Source: DTPS01 sp049591295 (GTDB lineage Bacteria; Acidobacteriota; UBA4820; DSQY01). From it: 64,000 nucleotides of DNA. Every line of letters begins with the position of its first letter. The stretch's first letter is position 1. Positions 8,098 to 15,894 of the stretch are shown piece after piece. The notes under the pieces are model-generated. The model was not told the origin of the DNA and made no database searches. It saw only the letters and a program-made list of their open reading frames with translations. A program made the position numbers and the translations under genes. The stretch is from assembly GCA_049591295.1 (NCBI GenBank), contig JBAWEQ010000194.1, positions 14,424 to 78,423 of the forward strand, written 5' to 3'.

Positions 8098-9925
8098 GCG
8101 CATCTTCGTCTTCAAGGGAATCCTCTGGCTCATCTGCGGCCTGGCCGCGGCCGTGGCCATCCTGCGCTACGCCTTCGGCCTGGGCGCCGCCACGGCCCTC
8201 TCCGACACCACGCCCTGGGGGCTGTGGGTCGGCTTCGACGTGATGGGCGGTGTCGCCCTGGCGGCGGGGGGATTCGTCCTCGCCGCCATCGTCCACATCT
8301 TCCACAAGGAGCGCTACCACGCCGCAGCGCGCCCGGCCATCCTGACGGCCTTCCTCGGCTACGGCGCAGTGGCCGTGGGGCTCCTCTTCGACCTGGGGCT
8401 GCCCTGGCACATCTGGCATCCCATCATCTTCTGGAACATCCACTCGGCGCTCTTCGAGGTGGCTTGGTGCGTCATGCTTTACCTGACGGTCCTCGCCCTC
8501 GAGCTGGCGCCCACGATCCTCGAGCGGACGCCCTTCCAGAAGGCCTACCGATTCTTCTCCAGGCTCGCGCTGCCCATCATGATCCTGGGGATCATGCTCT
8601 CCACCTTGCACCAATCGTCTCTGGGCTCTCTCCTGCTCATCATGCCCTTCCGCGTCTACCCGCTCTGGTACAGCCACCTGCTGCCCGAGCTCTTCTTCGT
8701 CTCGGCCATCTGCCTGGGCCTCAGCATGGTCATGTTCGAGTCCTCCATCACCTCGTGGCTCTATCGGCGCAAACCGGAGCTGGACATGCTGTCGGGGCTC
8801 GCCAAGATCGCCGCCTGGGCGCTCTCCTTCTATCTCGCGTTCAAGCTGGTGGATCTCTTCGCGCAACACAAGCTGGGGCTGATGTTCGCGGGCACCTGGG
8901 AGAGCAAGCTCTTCCTCTTCGAGATGCTCATCTCCACGGTCCTGCCGATCATCCTCTATTCTCTGCCGGCGGTTCGGCGCTCGCCCACGGCGCTCTGGCT
9001 CACCTCGCTCATGTCGGTGCTGGGGTTCGTCTTGAACCGCATCGACGCCTCGGGCATCTCCCAGGTCTGGGCCACGCGGAGCTTCTACTTCCCGGCCTGG
9101 ACGGAATTTGCCATCAGCCTGGGCATCGTCTCCGCCTGCGGACTGGTCTTCTTCTTCATCCAGGAGCACTTCCCCGTGGACCCGCACGAACTGGAGACGA
9201 TCGAGCGGGAGCGGGCCACCGTGGATAAGTCGACCCCCCGCTTTGCCCCCTTCACGCAGGTCTGGCTGGGGGAGGGCTGGCGGAAATCCCTGCGGGTCTA
9301 CTCCATGCTCTTCGTGCTGGCCATGGCCGTCGGCCTGACGCTGGCGCCCAAGTCCGAACCCGCCGTGAATAGGCCCGTCCAGCGGGCCAGGGGCGCGGAC
9401 ATTCTCAGGGTGGGGGACGGACCGCGCTACGTCTATTTTGATCACAAGCGCCACCAGGACGACAACGGGGGCAAGCAGTCCTGCGCCCTCTGCCACCACC
9501 TTCACATGGCAGGCGACGTGGGAACGCCCTGCAGCGAATGCCACCGGCACCTCTACACCCCGACGACCATCTTCAGCCATGACCGGCACGTGGCGAGGCT
9601 GGGAGGCGACGCCTCCTGCGTGAAGTGCCACGGCAAAGAGAGGCCGGTGGACCTCGCGGCCGTCAAGAAGTGCTCGGGCTGCCACGAGAAGGACATGATG
9701 ACGAAGAACCCGGTGGTCAAGGTCTTCGACGTACGGACGGCCGGCAGCTATAAGGATGCTATGCACAAGATGTGCATCCCGTGCCACGTGAAGAAGGCCT
9801 CCGACCCAAAGCTGAACAAGCCGAACCTGGGCCGGTGCGGCGCGTGCCACAACTCGGGAACGGAGTCGGAGAAGATCTACCTGGCGGCCTTCCCGCCGCA
9901 GCCCGAGGAGGCCGCCCGGCCATGA
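8087..9925 (+). CDS. NrfD/HmcC-like membrane subunit fused to a hexahaem cytochrome c
   Basis: A 612-residue fusion. Residues 1-360 are an NrfD/HmcC-type polytopic protein (about ten helices), which in relatives is the menaquinone-interacting subunit. Another helix at about 402-420 is followed by a periplasmic domain with six CxxCH haem sites: Cys466, 482, 511, 529, 563 and 584. Extra histidines (FDHKRH, CHHLH, FSHDRH) are spaced like the axial ligands of class III cytochromes. In D. vulgaris Hmc the cytochrome (HmcA) is a separate 16-haem protein; here the periplasmic electron port is fused to the quinone subunit, and no separate cytochrome gene is present in the operon. No frameshift or internal start suggests two proteins. 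The following regulator overlaps by ATGA. Confidence 0.88.
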   Translation: MENRRIFVFKGILWLICGLAAAVAILRYAFGLGAATALSDTTPWGLWVGFDVMGGVALAAGGFVLAAIVHIFHKERYHAAARPAILTAFLGYGAVAVGLLFDLGLPWHIWHPIIFWNIHSALFEVAWCVMLYLTVLALELAPTILERTPFQKAYRFFSRLALPIMILGIMLSTLHQSSLGSLLLIMPFRVYPLWYSHLLPELFFVSAICLGLSMVMFESSITSWLYRRKPELDMLSGLAKIAAWALSFYLAFKLVDLFAQHKLGLMFAGTWESKLFLFEMLISTVLPIILYSLPAVRRSPTALWLTSLMSVLGFVLNRIDASGISQVWATRSFYFPAWTEFAISLGIVSACGLVFFFIQEHFPVDPHELETIERERATVDKSTPRFAPFTQVWLGEGWRKSLRVYSMLFVLAMAVGLTLAPKSEPAVNRPVQRARGADILRVGDGPRYVYFDHKRHQDDNGGKQSCALCHHLHMAGDVGTPCSECHRHLYTPTTIFSHDRHVARLGGDASCVKCHGKERPVDLAAVKKCSGCHEKDMMTKNPVVKVFDVRTAGSYKDAMHKMCIPCHVKKASDPKLNKPNLGRCGACHNSGTESEKIYLAAFPPQPEEAARP

Positions 9926-10344
9926 TCCCCGCACAAGCCGCCACCAGGGGGCCGCTGCGGGTTCTCGTGGTGGACGACGAGGAGGACATCGTGGAGTACC
10001 TCTCGGCGGTGCTCGAGGACAATGGGTTCAGTGCCATCGGTGCCAGCGACGCCGATGCCGCCCTCGAGGCCACCGAGAGGGAGACCCCCGATCTCATCCT
10101 GCTGGATATCATGATGCCCGGCCATTCGGGGCTGTCCCTCTACAAGGAACTGCGCCGGCGGGAGGCGACCGCCAAGGTGCCCGTGCTGATCATCAGCGGA
10201 TACTCGAAGGAGGAGGACTTTCAGAGAACCGCCCTCCGGCAGCTCTCGCTCGAACACGTCCCGTTGCCGGACGGATACCTTGAGAAGCCCATCTCCGTCC
10301 ACAACCTGCTCATTCGCCTGACCGCGCTCTTTGAACGGAGCTGA
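9922..10344 (+). CDS. Single-domain response regulator
   Basis: A 140-residue receiver domain with no output domain. The phosphoacceptor is Asp62 (LILLDIMMP) with the acidic pair in VVDDEED, and the conserved lysine is in GYLEKP. About ten extra residues precede that lysine (VPLPDGYLEKP), as in the other two receiver-only proteins here. It overlaps the NrfD-hexahaem gene by four bases and directly precedes the kinase, so it belongs to the redox operon. D. vulgaris hmc is likewise followed by a receiver gene (rrf1). It may relay phosphate or act by protein contact. Confidence 0.9.
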   Translation: MIPAQAATRGPLRVLVVDDEEDIVEYLSAVLEDNGFSAIGASDADAALEATERETPDLILLDIMMPGHSGLSLYKELRRREATAKVPVLIISGYSKEEDFQRTALRQLSLEHVPLPDGYLEKPISVHNLLIRLTALFERS

Positions 10345-10354
10345 GGAGTCCACC

Positions 10355-11836
10355 GTGGGTGAGATCCAGGACCTGCTTCACGACCACCTCTTCGAACAGG
10401 CCCCCATCATGGTGGCCGTCCTCAATGCCGACTTCGAGATCGTGGAGGCCAACGGCCGCTTCAGAGACGTCTTCGGGCCGTGGAATGGGAAGCGCTGTTA
10501 TGAGCTCCTGAAGCAGCGGGACGCTCCCTGCGAGCGCTGCATGGCGGCCTGGACCTTTGAGGATGGCAAGGTCAGGGTCTGCGACGACCGCCTGCACATG
10601 GGGGGGGCTTTGACCTCTCACTTCGTGGTGCGGATCGCCCCCCTCGGCTCGGAGCCCAGGCCAGGGCCTCCGTACCTTGTCTGGATCGGGTCCAACGTGA
10701 ACGAGGCCAGCAGCCTTCAGCACGAGAACGAACTGCTGTTCGAGAGGGCGCCCTCCTACATCACCGTGCTGGACCGCGACCTCGAAATCGTGCGGGCGAA
10801 CCGCAAGATGCGGGAGACCTTCGGGCGGGCCTGGGGCAGCCGGTGCTACCAGGTGTACAAGCGGCGCGACCGGCCCTGCAGAGAATGCCCAGCGCTCATG
10901 GTGTTCGAGGACGGGCAGGACCACACCTCCACCCAGGTGGGGATGTCGGCGTCGGGGGAAGAGACTCACTACATCGTGACGGCCTCTCCGCTCTCGCGCG
11001 AGGCGGGCGATCCCAACGGCAGGGTCAACTTCGTGATCGAGATGGCAACCGACGTCACGCACTTGCACAACCTGGAGAAGGAAAAGCTGGAGGCGGAGCG
11101 GATGGCGGCCGTTGGCCAGACCGTGGCCGGACTCGCGCACGGGATCAAGAACGTCCTCATGGGGCTTGAGGGTGGGATCTACGTCATGCAGTCGGGCCTG
11201 AGCAAGAACGAGACGGCGAGAGTGCAGCGCGGTATGGAGATGCTGAGCCGGAACGTGGAGAAGATATCCGCCCTGGTGAAGAACCTGTTGGGGTTCTCGA
11301 AGGGGCGCGTGCCCTCCGTTGCCCTCGTCGATCCGAACGCTGTAGCCGGCGAGGTGCTGGAGCTCTTCCGGGAAACGGCGGGCAAGTCGGGCATCCGGCT
11401 GGCCGGCAACCTCCAGCCGGGCATCCCGCGAGCCCCGCTGGATGCCGAAGGCATCCACACCTGCCTGTCCAACCTCATCTCCAACGCGATCGACGCCTGC
11501 CAGACGAGCGAGAAACCGGGTTGCGAAGTGCGGCTCAAGACCTCGGAGGAGGAGGACGGCGTCCTCGTCTTCGAAGTCTCCGACGACGGCTGCGGTATGG
11601 ACTACGAGGTCAAGAAGAAGATCTTCACGACCTTCTTCACCACCAAGGGTGCGGGGGGCACGGGCCTTGGGCTCCTTCTGACGCGCAAGATCGTGCAGGA
11701 ACACGGGGGCAGAATCCTGGTAGAATCCAAGGAAGGGCAAGGCACTTCGTTTCGGATCCTGTTGCCGCGGGAGAGGCTGCCGAAGCCTACCGGCCCCGGC
11801 GACGACAACGGTGGAAGTGCAGCCGGGCCGAGGTGA
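10355..11836 (+). CDS. Soluble histidine kinase with two Cys-PAS domains
   Basis: A 493-residue kinase without membrane helices. PAS 1 (about 10-115) and PAS 2 (about 125-240) each carry a cysteine triad, Cys48/59/62 and Cys164/175/178 (C-x10-C-x2-C), preceded by GKRC or GSRC. The H-box is GLAHGIKN with His262. The N-box NLISNAIDAC and G-boxes DDGCGMD and GTGLGLLLT form a complete ATPase. The start is the GTG at 10355 with GAGGAG 6 bases upstream; a TTG at 10331 has no such site. Placed between two receivers and followed by EBP 2, it probably senses cytoplasmic redox state or an Fe-S/metal signal for this operon. The ligand is unknown. Confidence 0.9.
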   Translation: MGEIQDLLHDHLFEQAPIMVAVLNADFEIVEANGRFRDVFGPWNGKRCYELLKQRDAPCERCMAAWTFEDGKVRVCDDRLHMGGALTSHFVVRIAPLGSEPRPGPPYLVWIGSNVNEASSLQHENELLFERAPSYITVLDRDLEIVRANRKMRETFGRAWGSRCYQVYKRRDRPCRECPALMVFEDGQDHTSTQVGMSASGEETHYIVTASPLSREAGDPNGRVNFVIEMATDVTHLHNLEKEKLEAERMAAVGQTVAGLAHGIKNVLMGLEGGIYVMQSGLSKNETARVQRGMEMLSRNVEKISALVKNLLGFSKGRVPSVALVDPNAVAGEVLELFRETAGKSGIRLAGNLQPGIPRAPLDAEGIHTCLSNLISNAIDACQTSEKPGCEVRLKTSEEEDGVLVFEVSDDGCGMDYEVKKKIFTTFFTTKGAGGTGLGLLLTRKIVQEHGGRILVESKEGQGTSFRILLPRERLPKPTGPGDDNGGSAAGPR

Positions 11837-11860
11837 ACCGCGGTATGGAGGAGGGATTCC

Positions 11861-12400
11861 ATGGAGAAATCGCAGGGCAAGAGGGTGCTGGTGGTGGACG
11901 ACGAGGAGGACGTGGTGTTCTTCCTGAGCACGGCGCTCCAGGACGCCGGCTTCCAGGTGGAGACGGCCTCAAGCGTGGATGAGGCCATGGAGAAGATAGG
12001 AGCGAACCCCCCCGACTGCATCTCGCTGGACATGGTGATGCCTGGCAAATCGGGCGTCGTCCTCTTTCACGAGCTCCACAAGAACGCCCTTTGGAGCAAG
12101 ATCCCTGTCCTGTTCGTGACGGGCCACGCGCGGGACGAGAAGGTGCGTAGGGACCTAGACGCCGCGGCCTCGCTCGCCGAGAGCACCATGTCGGGTCCCA
12201 CCACCTACCTGGACAAGCCGGTCACGGCCGCCAAGTTCGTGAAGGCCGTCGCCGCCGCGATGCGCGTCGATCTGCCCGAGGCCAGCTCCCCACCGGCGAA
12301 CTCGGAGAGGGATGAGTTGCAAGAGCTCATCAGGAGCGCGGACCCCGAAGCCCTCAAGGAGGCGCTCCGCGTTCTTAAGTCCAGGCCTCGACAGGGATAA
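11861..12400 (+). CDS. Response regulator with short C-terminal extension
   Basis: A 179-residue protein with a receiver domain (1-130): phosphoacceptor Asp57 (CISLDMVMP), conserved Lys in TYLDKP preceded by a long insertion. A roughly 50-residue tail (SERDELQELI to the end) is helical and charged and is not a known DNA-binding domain. It lies 24 bases after the kinase with GGAGGG before the ATG, and is the second receiver that this kinase could phosphorylate. Confidence 0.88.
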   Translation: MEKSQGKRVLVVDDEEDVVFFLSTALQDAGFQVETASSVDEAMEKIGANPPDCISLDMVMPGKSGVVLFHELHKNALWSKIPVLFVTGHARDEKVRRDLDAAASLAESTMSGPTTYLDKPVTAAKFVKAVAAAMRVDLPEASSPPANSERDELQELIRSADPEALKEALRVLKSRPRQG

Positions 12401-12449
12401 GGGCTGACGCCGGGCCGGCGGCCGGCTCAGCGCCCGCTCCAGTCAGCCC
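12401..12449 (+). other. Long inverted repeat between receiver and EBP 2
   Basis: GGGCTGAC (12401-12408) pairs perfectly with GTCAGCCC (12442-12449) around a GC-rich 33-base segment that can form its own stem (CCGGCGGCCGG). There is no U-tract. It may be an RNA structure that tunes EBP 2 expression or blocks 3' decay. Confidence 0.35.
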
Positions 12450-12472
12450 TGGCGGTGGCTGCGGAGGACGCC

Positions 12473-13855
12473 GTGAGAACTCAGGGAAGGGGGAGTCAGG
12501 GCCTGCCGACAGATGGCTTCCCCGGGCCGTCGGACGTGAAGACGATTCTGGACTCCATCAACGACGGAGTCTTTACCGTGGACGCGAAATTCACGGTGAC
12601 CTCCTTCAACAGGGCCGCGGAGGCGATCACGGGCGTCGATGTCCGGGAGGCGGTCGGCAGGCCGTGCTGCGAAGTCTTCAAGGCCGACATCTGCGAGGGC
12701 AACTGCGCCCTGAAACAGACCATCGCCACCTCCCGACCCGTCATCAACAAGCGCGTGCACATCCTGACCGCGGCGGGATCCAGGGTCCCCATCAGCGTCA
12801 GCACGGCCCTGCTCAGGGACGGGAAAGGGCGGGTCATCGGGGGAGTGGAGACCTTCAGGGATCTATCCCTCGTGGAGCAGCTTCGCAAGGAGGTGGAAGG
12901 CCGTCACGCCTTCGGAGACATGCTCTCGGCCAGCCAAAAAATGCGGGAGGTCTTCGACGTCCTGCCTCTAGTCGCCGAGGGGGAGAGCACCGTCCTGATC
13001 CGAGGGGAGAGCGGCACGGGAAAGGAGCTGCTCGCCCGCGCCATCCACGGCCTGAGCCCCCGCGCCAAAGGGCCCCTGGTGTCGGTCAACTGCGGGGCCC
13101 TGCCCGATACGCTTCTCGAGTCCGAGCTCTTCGGTCACGTCGAAGGAGCCTTCACCGGGGCGAGCCGGAGCCGACAGGGACGGCTGGAGGCCGCCCGGGG
13201 AGGGACCGTGTTCCTGGACGAGGTAGGGGACGTCTCGCCGGCTCTCCAGGTCAGGCTCCTCAGGGTTCTGCAGGAGCATACCTTCGAGCGCCTCGGTTCC
13301 AACCAGAGCGTCCGTGCCGACGTCAGGTTCATCGCCGCCACCCATAGGGACCTCGAGGAAGAGGTACGGGAGGGCCGCTTCCGAGAAGACCTCTTCTACC
13401 GCCTGAACGTGGTGCAGATCGCAATCCCCCCCCTCCGGGACAGGCCCGAAGATGTTCCCCTTCTGGCGCGTCACTTCGTGGACCGGCTCAACCGCCTTCA
13501 TGGCCGCGATATCCAAGGCATCTCTCCGGAGGCCATGGAGTTGCTCATGCGCCACCCCTGGCCGGGCAACGTCAGGGAATTGGAAAACGCCATCGAGCAC
13601 GCCTTCGTGCTCTGCCGGCGCGGAGTGATCCTCCCGGAGTACCTGCCGGCCTCCCTCTCTCCGGCGCACCCCCCTCACGCCGAGGTCCCGCCAGCGGCGA
13701 AGGACCTGAGAGAGGCGGAACTGTCCATGATCTATTCGGCCCTCGAACGCAACCGCGGCAACAGAAGCGCCGCGGCGCGAGACCTGGGCATCCACAAGAC
13801 GACGCTTTGGCGGAAACTGAAGCGGGAGGCACACGCCGGTTCCAAGTCGCTGTGA
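12473..13855 (+). CDS. Sigma54-dependent activator with Cys-PAS domain (EBP 2)
   Basis: A 460-residue enhancer-binding protein: PAS (about 22-135), AAA+ domain with GESGTGKE and an intact GAFTGA loop (GHVEGAFTGAS), Walker B TVFLDEVGD, and a C-terminal Fis helix-turn-helix (AARDLGIHKTTLWRKL). The PAS has Cys65, Cys74 and Cys78, again C-x8-C-x3-C. I chose the GTG at 12473 because GGAGGA lies 4 bases upstream; a GTG at 12455 would add six residues. It is the last gene of the regulatory set behind the Hmc-like complex, and with EBP 1 it gives two candidate activators for the promoter at 4553. It is closely similar in layout to EBP 1. Confidence 0.92.
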   Translation: MRTQGRGSQGLPTDGFPGPSDVKTILDSINDGVFTVDAKFTVTSFNRAAEAITGVDVREAVGRPCCEVFKADICEGNCALKQTIATSRPVINKRVHILTAAGSRVPISVSTALLRDGKGRVIGGVETFRDLSLVEQLRKEVEGRHAFGDMLSASQKMREVFDVLPLVAEGESTVLIRGESGTGKELLARAIHGLSPRAKGPLVSVNCGALPDTLLESELFGHVEGAFTGASRSRQGRLEAARGGTVFLDEVGDVSPALQVRLLRVLQEHTFERLGSNQSVRADVRFIAATHRDLEEEVREGRFREDLFYRLNVVQIAIPPLRDRPEDVPLLARHFVDRLNRLHGRDIQGISPEAMELLMRHPWPGNVRELENAIEHAFVLCRRGVILPEYLPASLSPAHPPHAEVPPAAKDLREAELSMIYSALERNRGNRSAAARDLGIHKTTLWRKLKREAHAGSKSL

Positions 13856-13927
13856 CGGTCCTGCCGTGGTGGTTTTTTTCATCTCCCAAGTTTCTCCGCA
13901 TGGCTGTCCACCAAAGACCGTCTCGCC

Positions 13928-14045
13928 GGCTATGACCCCGGCCGGGCCTCGGCCGCGCCGTTGACGCGTCGCTGGGGCCAGCCCCCTTGATCCACCGGCG
14001 CCGGGACGCGCCTTCCTCTGCTTCGCTCCGGAATACGGGCTGCTC
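13928..14045. repeat. Dispersed intergenic repeat, copy 1
   Basis: Two blocks here are nearly identical to 62848-62907: CCGGCCGGGCCTCGGCCGCG (block A) and CCGGGACGCGCCTTCCTC-GCTTCGCTCCGGAA (block B). In this copy a roughly 45-base segment separates A from B, while in the other they adjoin. It is non-coding and GC-rich, with outward dyads. Confidence 0.55.
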
Positions 14046-14235
14046 GAAAGGCAGCCGGCTCGATCTTGCACGGCCACGTCCCCCAAGGCAGGGTTGCGCT
14101 CCACCGCGCGGTCCCTGTCAGCTTGCGTTGCTCGGCGGCAGAGGAAAGGGGGCGGACACCACCGGTCCGCCTCCTTTCCATCCGCTGTCCGTTCCCGTCC
14201 CCGATGTTTCCTCGTATACAGGAAGAGCTGGTTAG

Positions 14236-14324
14236 TGCAGTGTGCACCCCCTCATGAGTGTCGGCCAACCCCAAGGCAAGAATGCATTTTGCACTCCTCG
14301 GGCATGGATCTGACGCAATCTGCA
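14236..14324. promoter_or_regulatory. Cluster of TGCA-N3-TGCA elements upstream of the NifX-like gene
   Basis: Three 11-base elements, TGCAGTGTGCA (14236), TGCATTTTGCA (14283) and CGCAATCTGCA (14314), lie within 90 bases and end 27 bases before the chosen start. They look like a multi-site operator, but no regulator is assigned. Confidence 0.3.
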
Positions 14325-14351
14325 TCAAGTGAGGTGCCCTTTGAGGGTATC

Positions 14352-14768
14352 ATGCGGAGCCGATATGGAGCCTTTTCAATGGATTGCCTCGATGGCATCG
14401 GTGTTGCTTTGAATACCGTGGAGGTGGCCGTGCTGGTTGCAGTTCCGGAGTTCAACGGGCGGGTTTCACCGACCTTTGATTTTTGCCACAGAGTCAGCCT
14501 GTGGCGACTCGACGAGCGTGGATTTCAGAAAACGGGAGAGAGGAAGTGCTCCTCACTGGGATCTGGAGAACGAGCGGAGAAGCTTCAATCCATAGGTGTG
14601 GGCCTGCTCCTGTGCGGAGCCATCGGGCAAGAGCTGGAGGGAGACATTCGAAGCCGGGGCATCGAGGTCTTGGCCGGCGTGTCGGGAAGCGTGGTGGAGG
14701 TGGTGGCGGCTTACGCCAGCCACACCCTGGACCACCCAAAGTTCAGATTGCCTGGCGTAGTGCGGTGA
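14352..14768 (+). CDS. NifX/NifB-type dinitrogenase cofactor domain protein
   Basis: A 138-residue protein of the Nitro_FeMo-Co (DiNase) family: VAVPEFNGRVSPTFDF opens the domain, and GVGLLLCGAIGQELEGDI and the terminal HPKFRLPG match its later segments. Members bind Fe-S or FeMo-cofactor-like clusters. Many, outside nitrogenase loci, are of unknown function, and no nif genes are seen here. GAGGG precedes the ATG by 4 bases. Upstream in-frame ATG 14304 and downstream ATG 14379 are alternatives. It may be co-expressed with the binding protein and octahaem cytochrome that follow. Confidence 0.75.
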   Translation: MRSRYGAFSMDCLDGIGVALNTVEVAVLVAVPEFNGRVSPTFDFCHRVSLWRLDERGFQKTGERKCSSLGSGERAEKLQSIGVGLLLCGAIGQELEGDIRSRGIEVLAGVSGSVVEVVAAYASHTLDHPKFRLPGVVR

Positions 14769-14803
14769 GGCCTACGGCCGCGATTTGCCGAGGAGGTGGA
14801 GCG

Positions 14804-15727
14804 ATGGTCGCAAAACGCAACAAAAGGGCCCTGCAGGCTCTTCTGGGCTTGGCAGGACTGCTGATTCTGGGGATGCACTCGGCGGCGGAGCCCGCGCGAC
14901 TGCAGGTAGCGGTGGCCGAGCCCGACATCGAGGCCATCGTCCGCGCCGTCGGAGGCGACCAGGTGGACACCTTCAGCCTGTTCAAAGGCTGCATCCTGCG
15001 CAAAGACCTGGCGGTCGAACCCTCTGTCCGGGAGCGCCTCCTCAAGGCGGACGCGGTGGTATGGACGGGCTTCTTCAACGAATCGGCCGCCATCCACGAG
15101 AGCATCAAGCTGCTCGACCAGAAAGGAAGAGGGTCCCGGCCCCAATGGATCGACGTGTCCCGGGATGTGCAGCGGGTGAACGTGCCCATTTCGACGTGCT
15201 TCGGGTACGTGGAGCCCTCCTTTATGCACGGGGACCCCTTCTTCTGGCTCAACCCGCGCAACGGGAGCGTCATCGCCAGAAACGTAGCGGAGGGGCTCGG
15301 CAACATGCGGCCCGAGCGACGGGAATATTTTCTGGCGAACGCCCAGGCCTTCGACGCGGCCCTCCGCAAGGACATCGAGCGATGGCGGGCTGAGCTGAAG
15401 CCCCTTTCTGGTCTGCGCATCTTCACCGCCCAGTGCGGCTGGAACAACTTCTCGCAGATCGGCGGCCCCACTTTCGCCTCCTGCAAGCAGTCTCCCGGCG
15501 TCCTTCCGGCGCCGGATGAGCTGGTCAGGCAAGTGAAGGCGCTGAACGTGTCCGTCGTGATCGTGGATCCAAACACCCCACCCGAGTATGGGAGGGCCTT
15601 CCGCGAAGGCCTGAAGGCCAAGGTCATCGAGGTGCCCTCATCCATCGAGTCGCTGCCGGGAGCGAAGAGCTATAGCGCGCTGTTCGACAACTTCATCCAG
15701 TCCCTCCAGGAGGCGGCTAAGAGCTAG
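14804..15727 (+). CDS. ZnuA/TroA-like periplasmic binding protein lacking the usual His ligands
   Basis: A 307-residue exported protein (signal peptide about 1-28, cut after HSAA) with the cluster-A-I (ZnuA) fold pattern: KADAVVWTGFFNE, then HGDPFFWLNP, then LRIFTAQCGWNNFSQ, then VIVDPN. In ZnuA/TroA the metal is held by histidines in HSYEP-, DPHFWLDP- and HDAY-like segments. By eye the equivalent sites here read CILRKD (Cys63), DPFFW (Phe) and QCGW (Cys211); Cys132 and Cys227 are further cysteines. AGGAGG lies 7 bases before the ATG. No permease or ATPase is adjacent, and the octahaem cytochrome follows. The ligand may be a thiophilic metal or something else; function is open. Confidence 0.75.
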   Translation: MVAKRNKRALQALLGLAGLLILGMHSAAEPARLQVAVAEPDIEAIVRAVGGDQVDTFSLFKGCILRKDLAVEPSVRERLLKADAVVWTGFFNESAAIHESIKLLDQKGRGSRPQWIDVSRDVQRVNVPISTCFGYVEPSFMHGDPFFWLNPRNGSVIARNVAEGLGNMRPERREYFLANAQAFDAALRKDIERWRAELKPLSGLRIFTAQCGWNNFSQIGGPTFASCKQSPGVLPAPDELVRQVKALNVSVVIVDPNTPPEYGRAFREGLKAKVIEVPSSIESLPGAKSYSALFDNFIQSLQEAAKS

Positions 15728-15817
15728 TCGTGCAGCACGCCGCGTAGGCGTAACCGCAACAAGAAGGAGCGTTGCCGTGGCGAATGAGGGGCTTCGTCGC
15801 AGCGAGCGGCGGAGCGA

Positions 15818-15890
15818 GGAGAGAAGTGTGCGCCTGCATTGGGCCGATAAGGCGGCGGGCTGAAACCCGAAGCGAGACATACGGAGAACA
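15818..15890 (+). other. Possible group II intron 5'-end remnant
   Basis: The stretch beginning GTGTGCGCCTGCATTGGGCC and running through GCGGGCTGAAACCCGAAGC recalls the 5' end of bacterial group II introns (GTGCG start, GGGTGAAA-CCC hairpin). No catalytic domain V or reverse transcriptase is present. This is recalled similarity, not an alignment. Confidence 0.15.
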
Positions 15891-15894
15891 CGAC

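Larger units (their letters stand above)
13856..14351. other. 496-base gene-free region
   Basis: No coding frame here looks real. A short stem (ACGG-TCCTG-CCGT) and a T7 run at 13869-13880 directly after EBP 2 could be a weak terminator. The rest holds one copy of a dispersed repeat (13928-14045), a TATACA -10-like hexamer at 14215-14220, and three TGCA-spaced elements before the NifX-like gene. Confidence 0.5.

Noticed and set aside
8015..9934. 639-residue minus-strand frame over the NrfD-hexahaem gene
   Set aside because: Shadow frame caused by high GC; no motifs or ribosome-binding site.
10331..11836. TTG 10331 as the kinase start
   Set aside because: GTG 10355 has GAGGAG at 6 bases; the TTG lies inside the receiver gene without such a site.
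15778..15793. TGGCGA-N5-GGGCT as a sigma54 promoter for the octahaem operon
   Set aside because: GG and GC spacing is right but the -12 element (GGGCT instead of TTGCA) is too poor.
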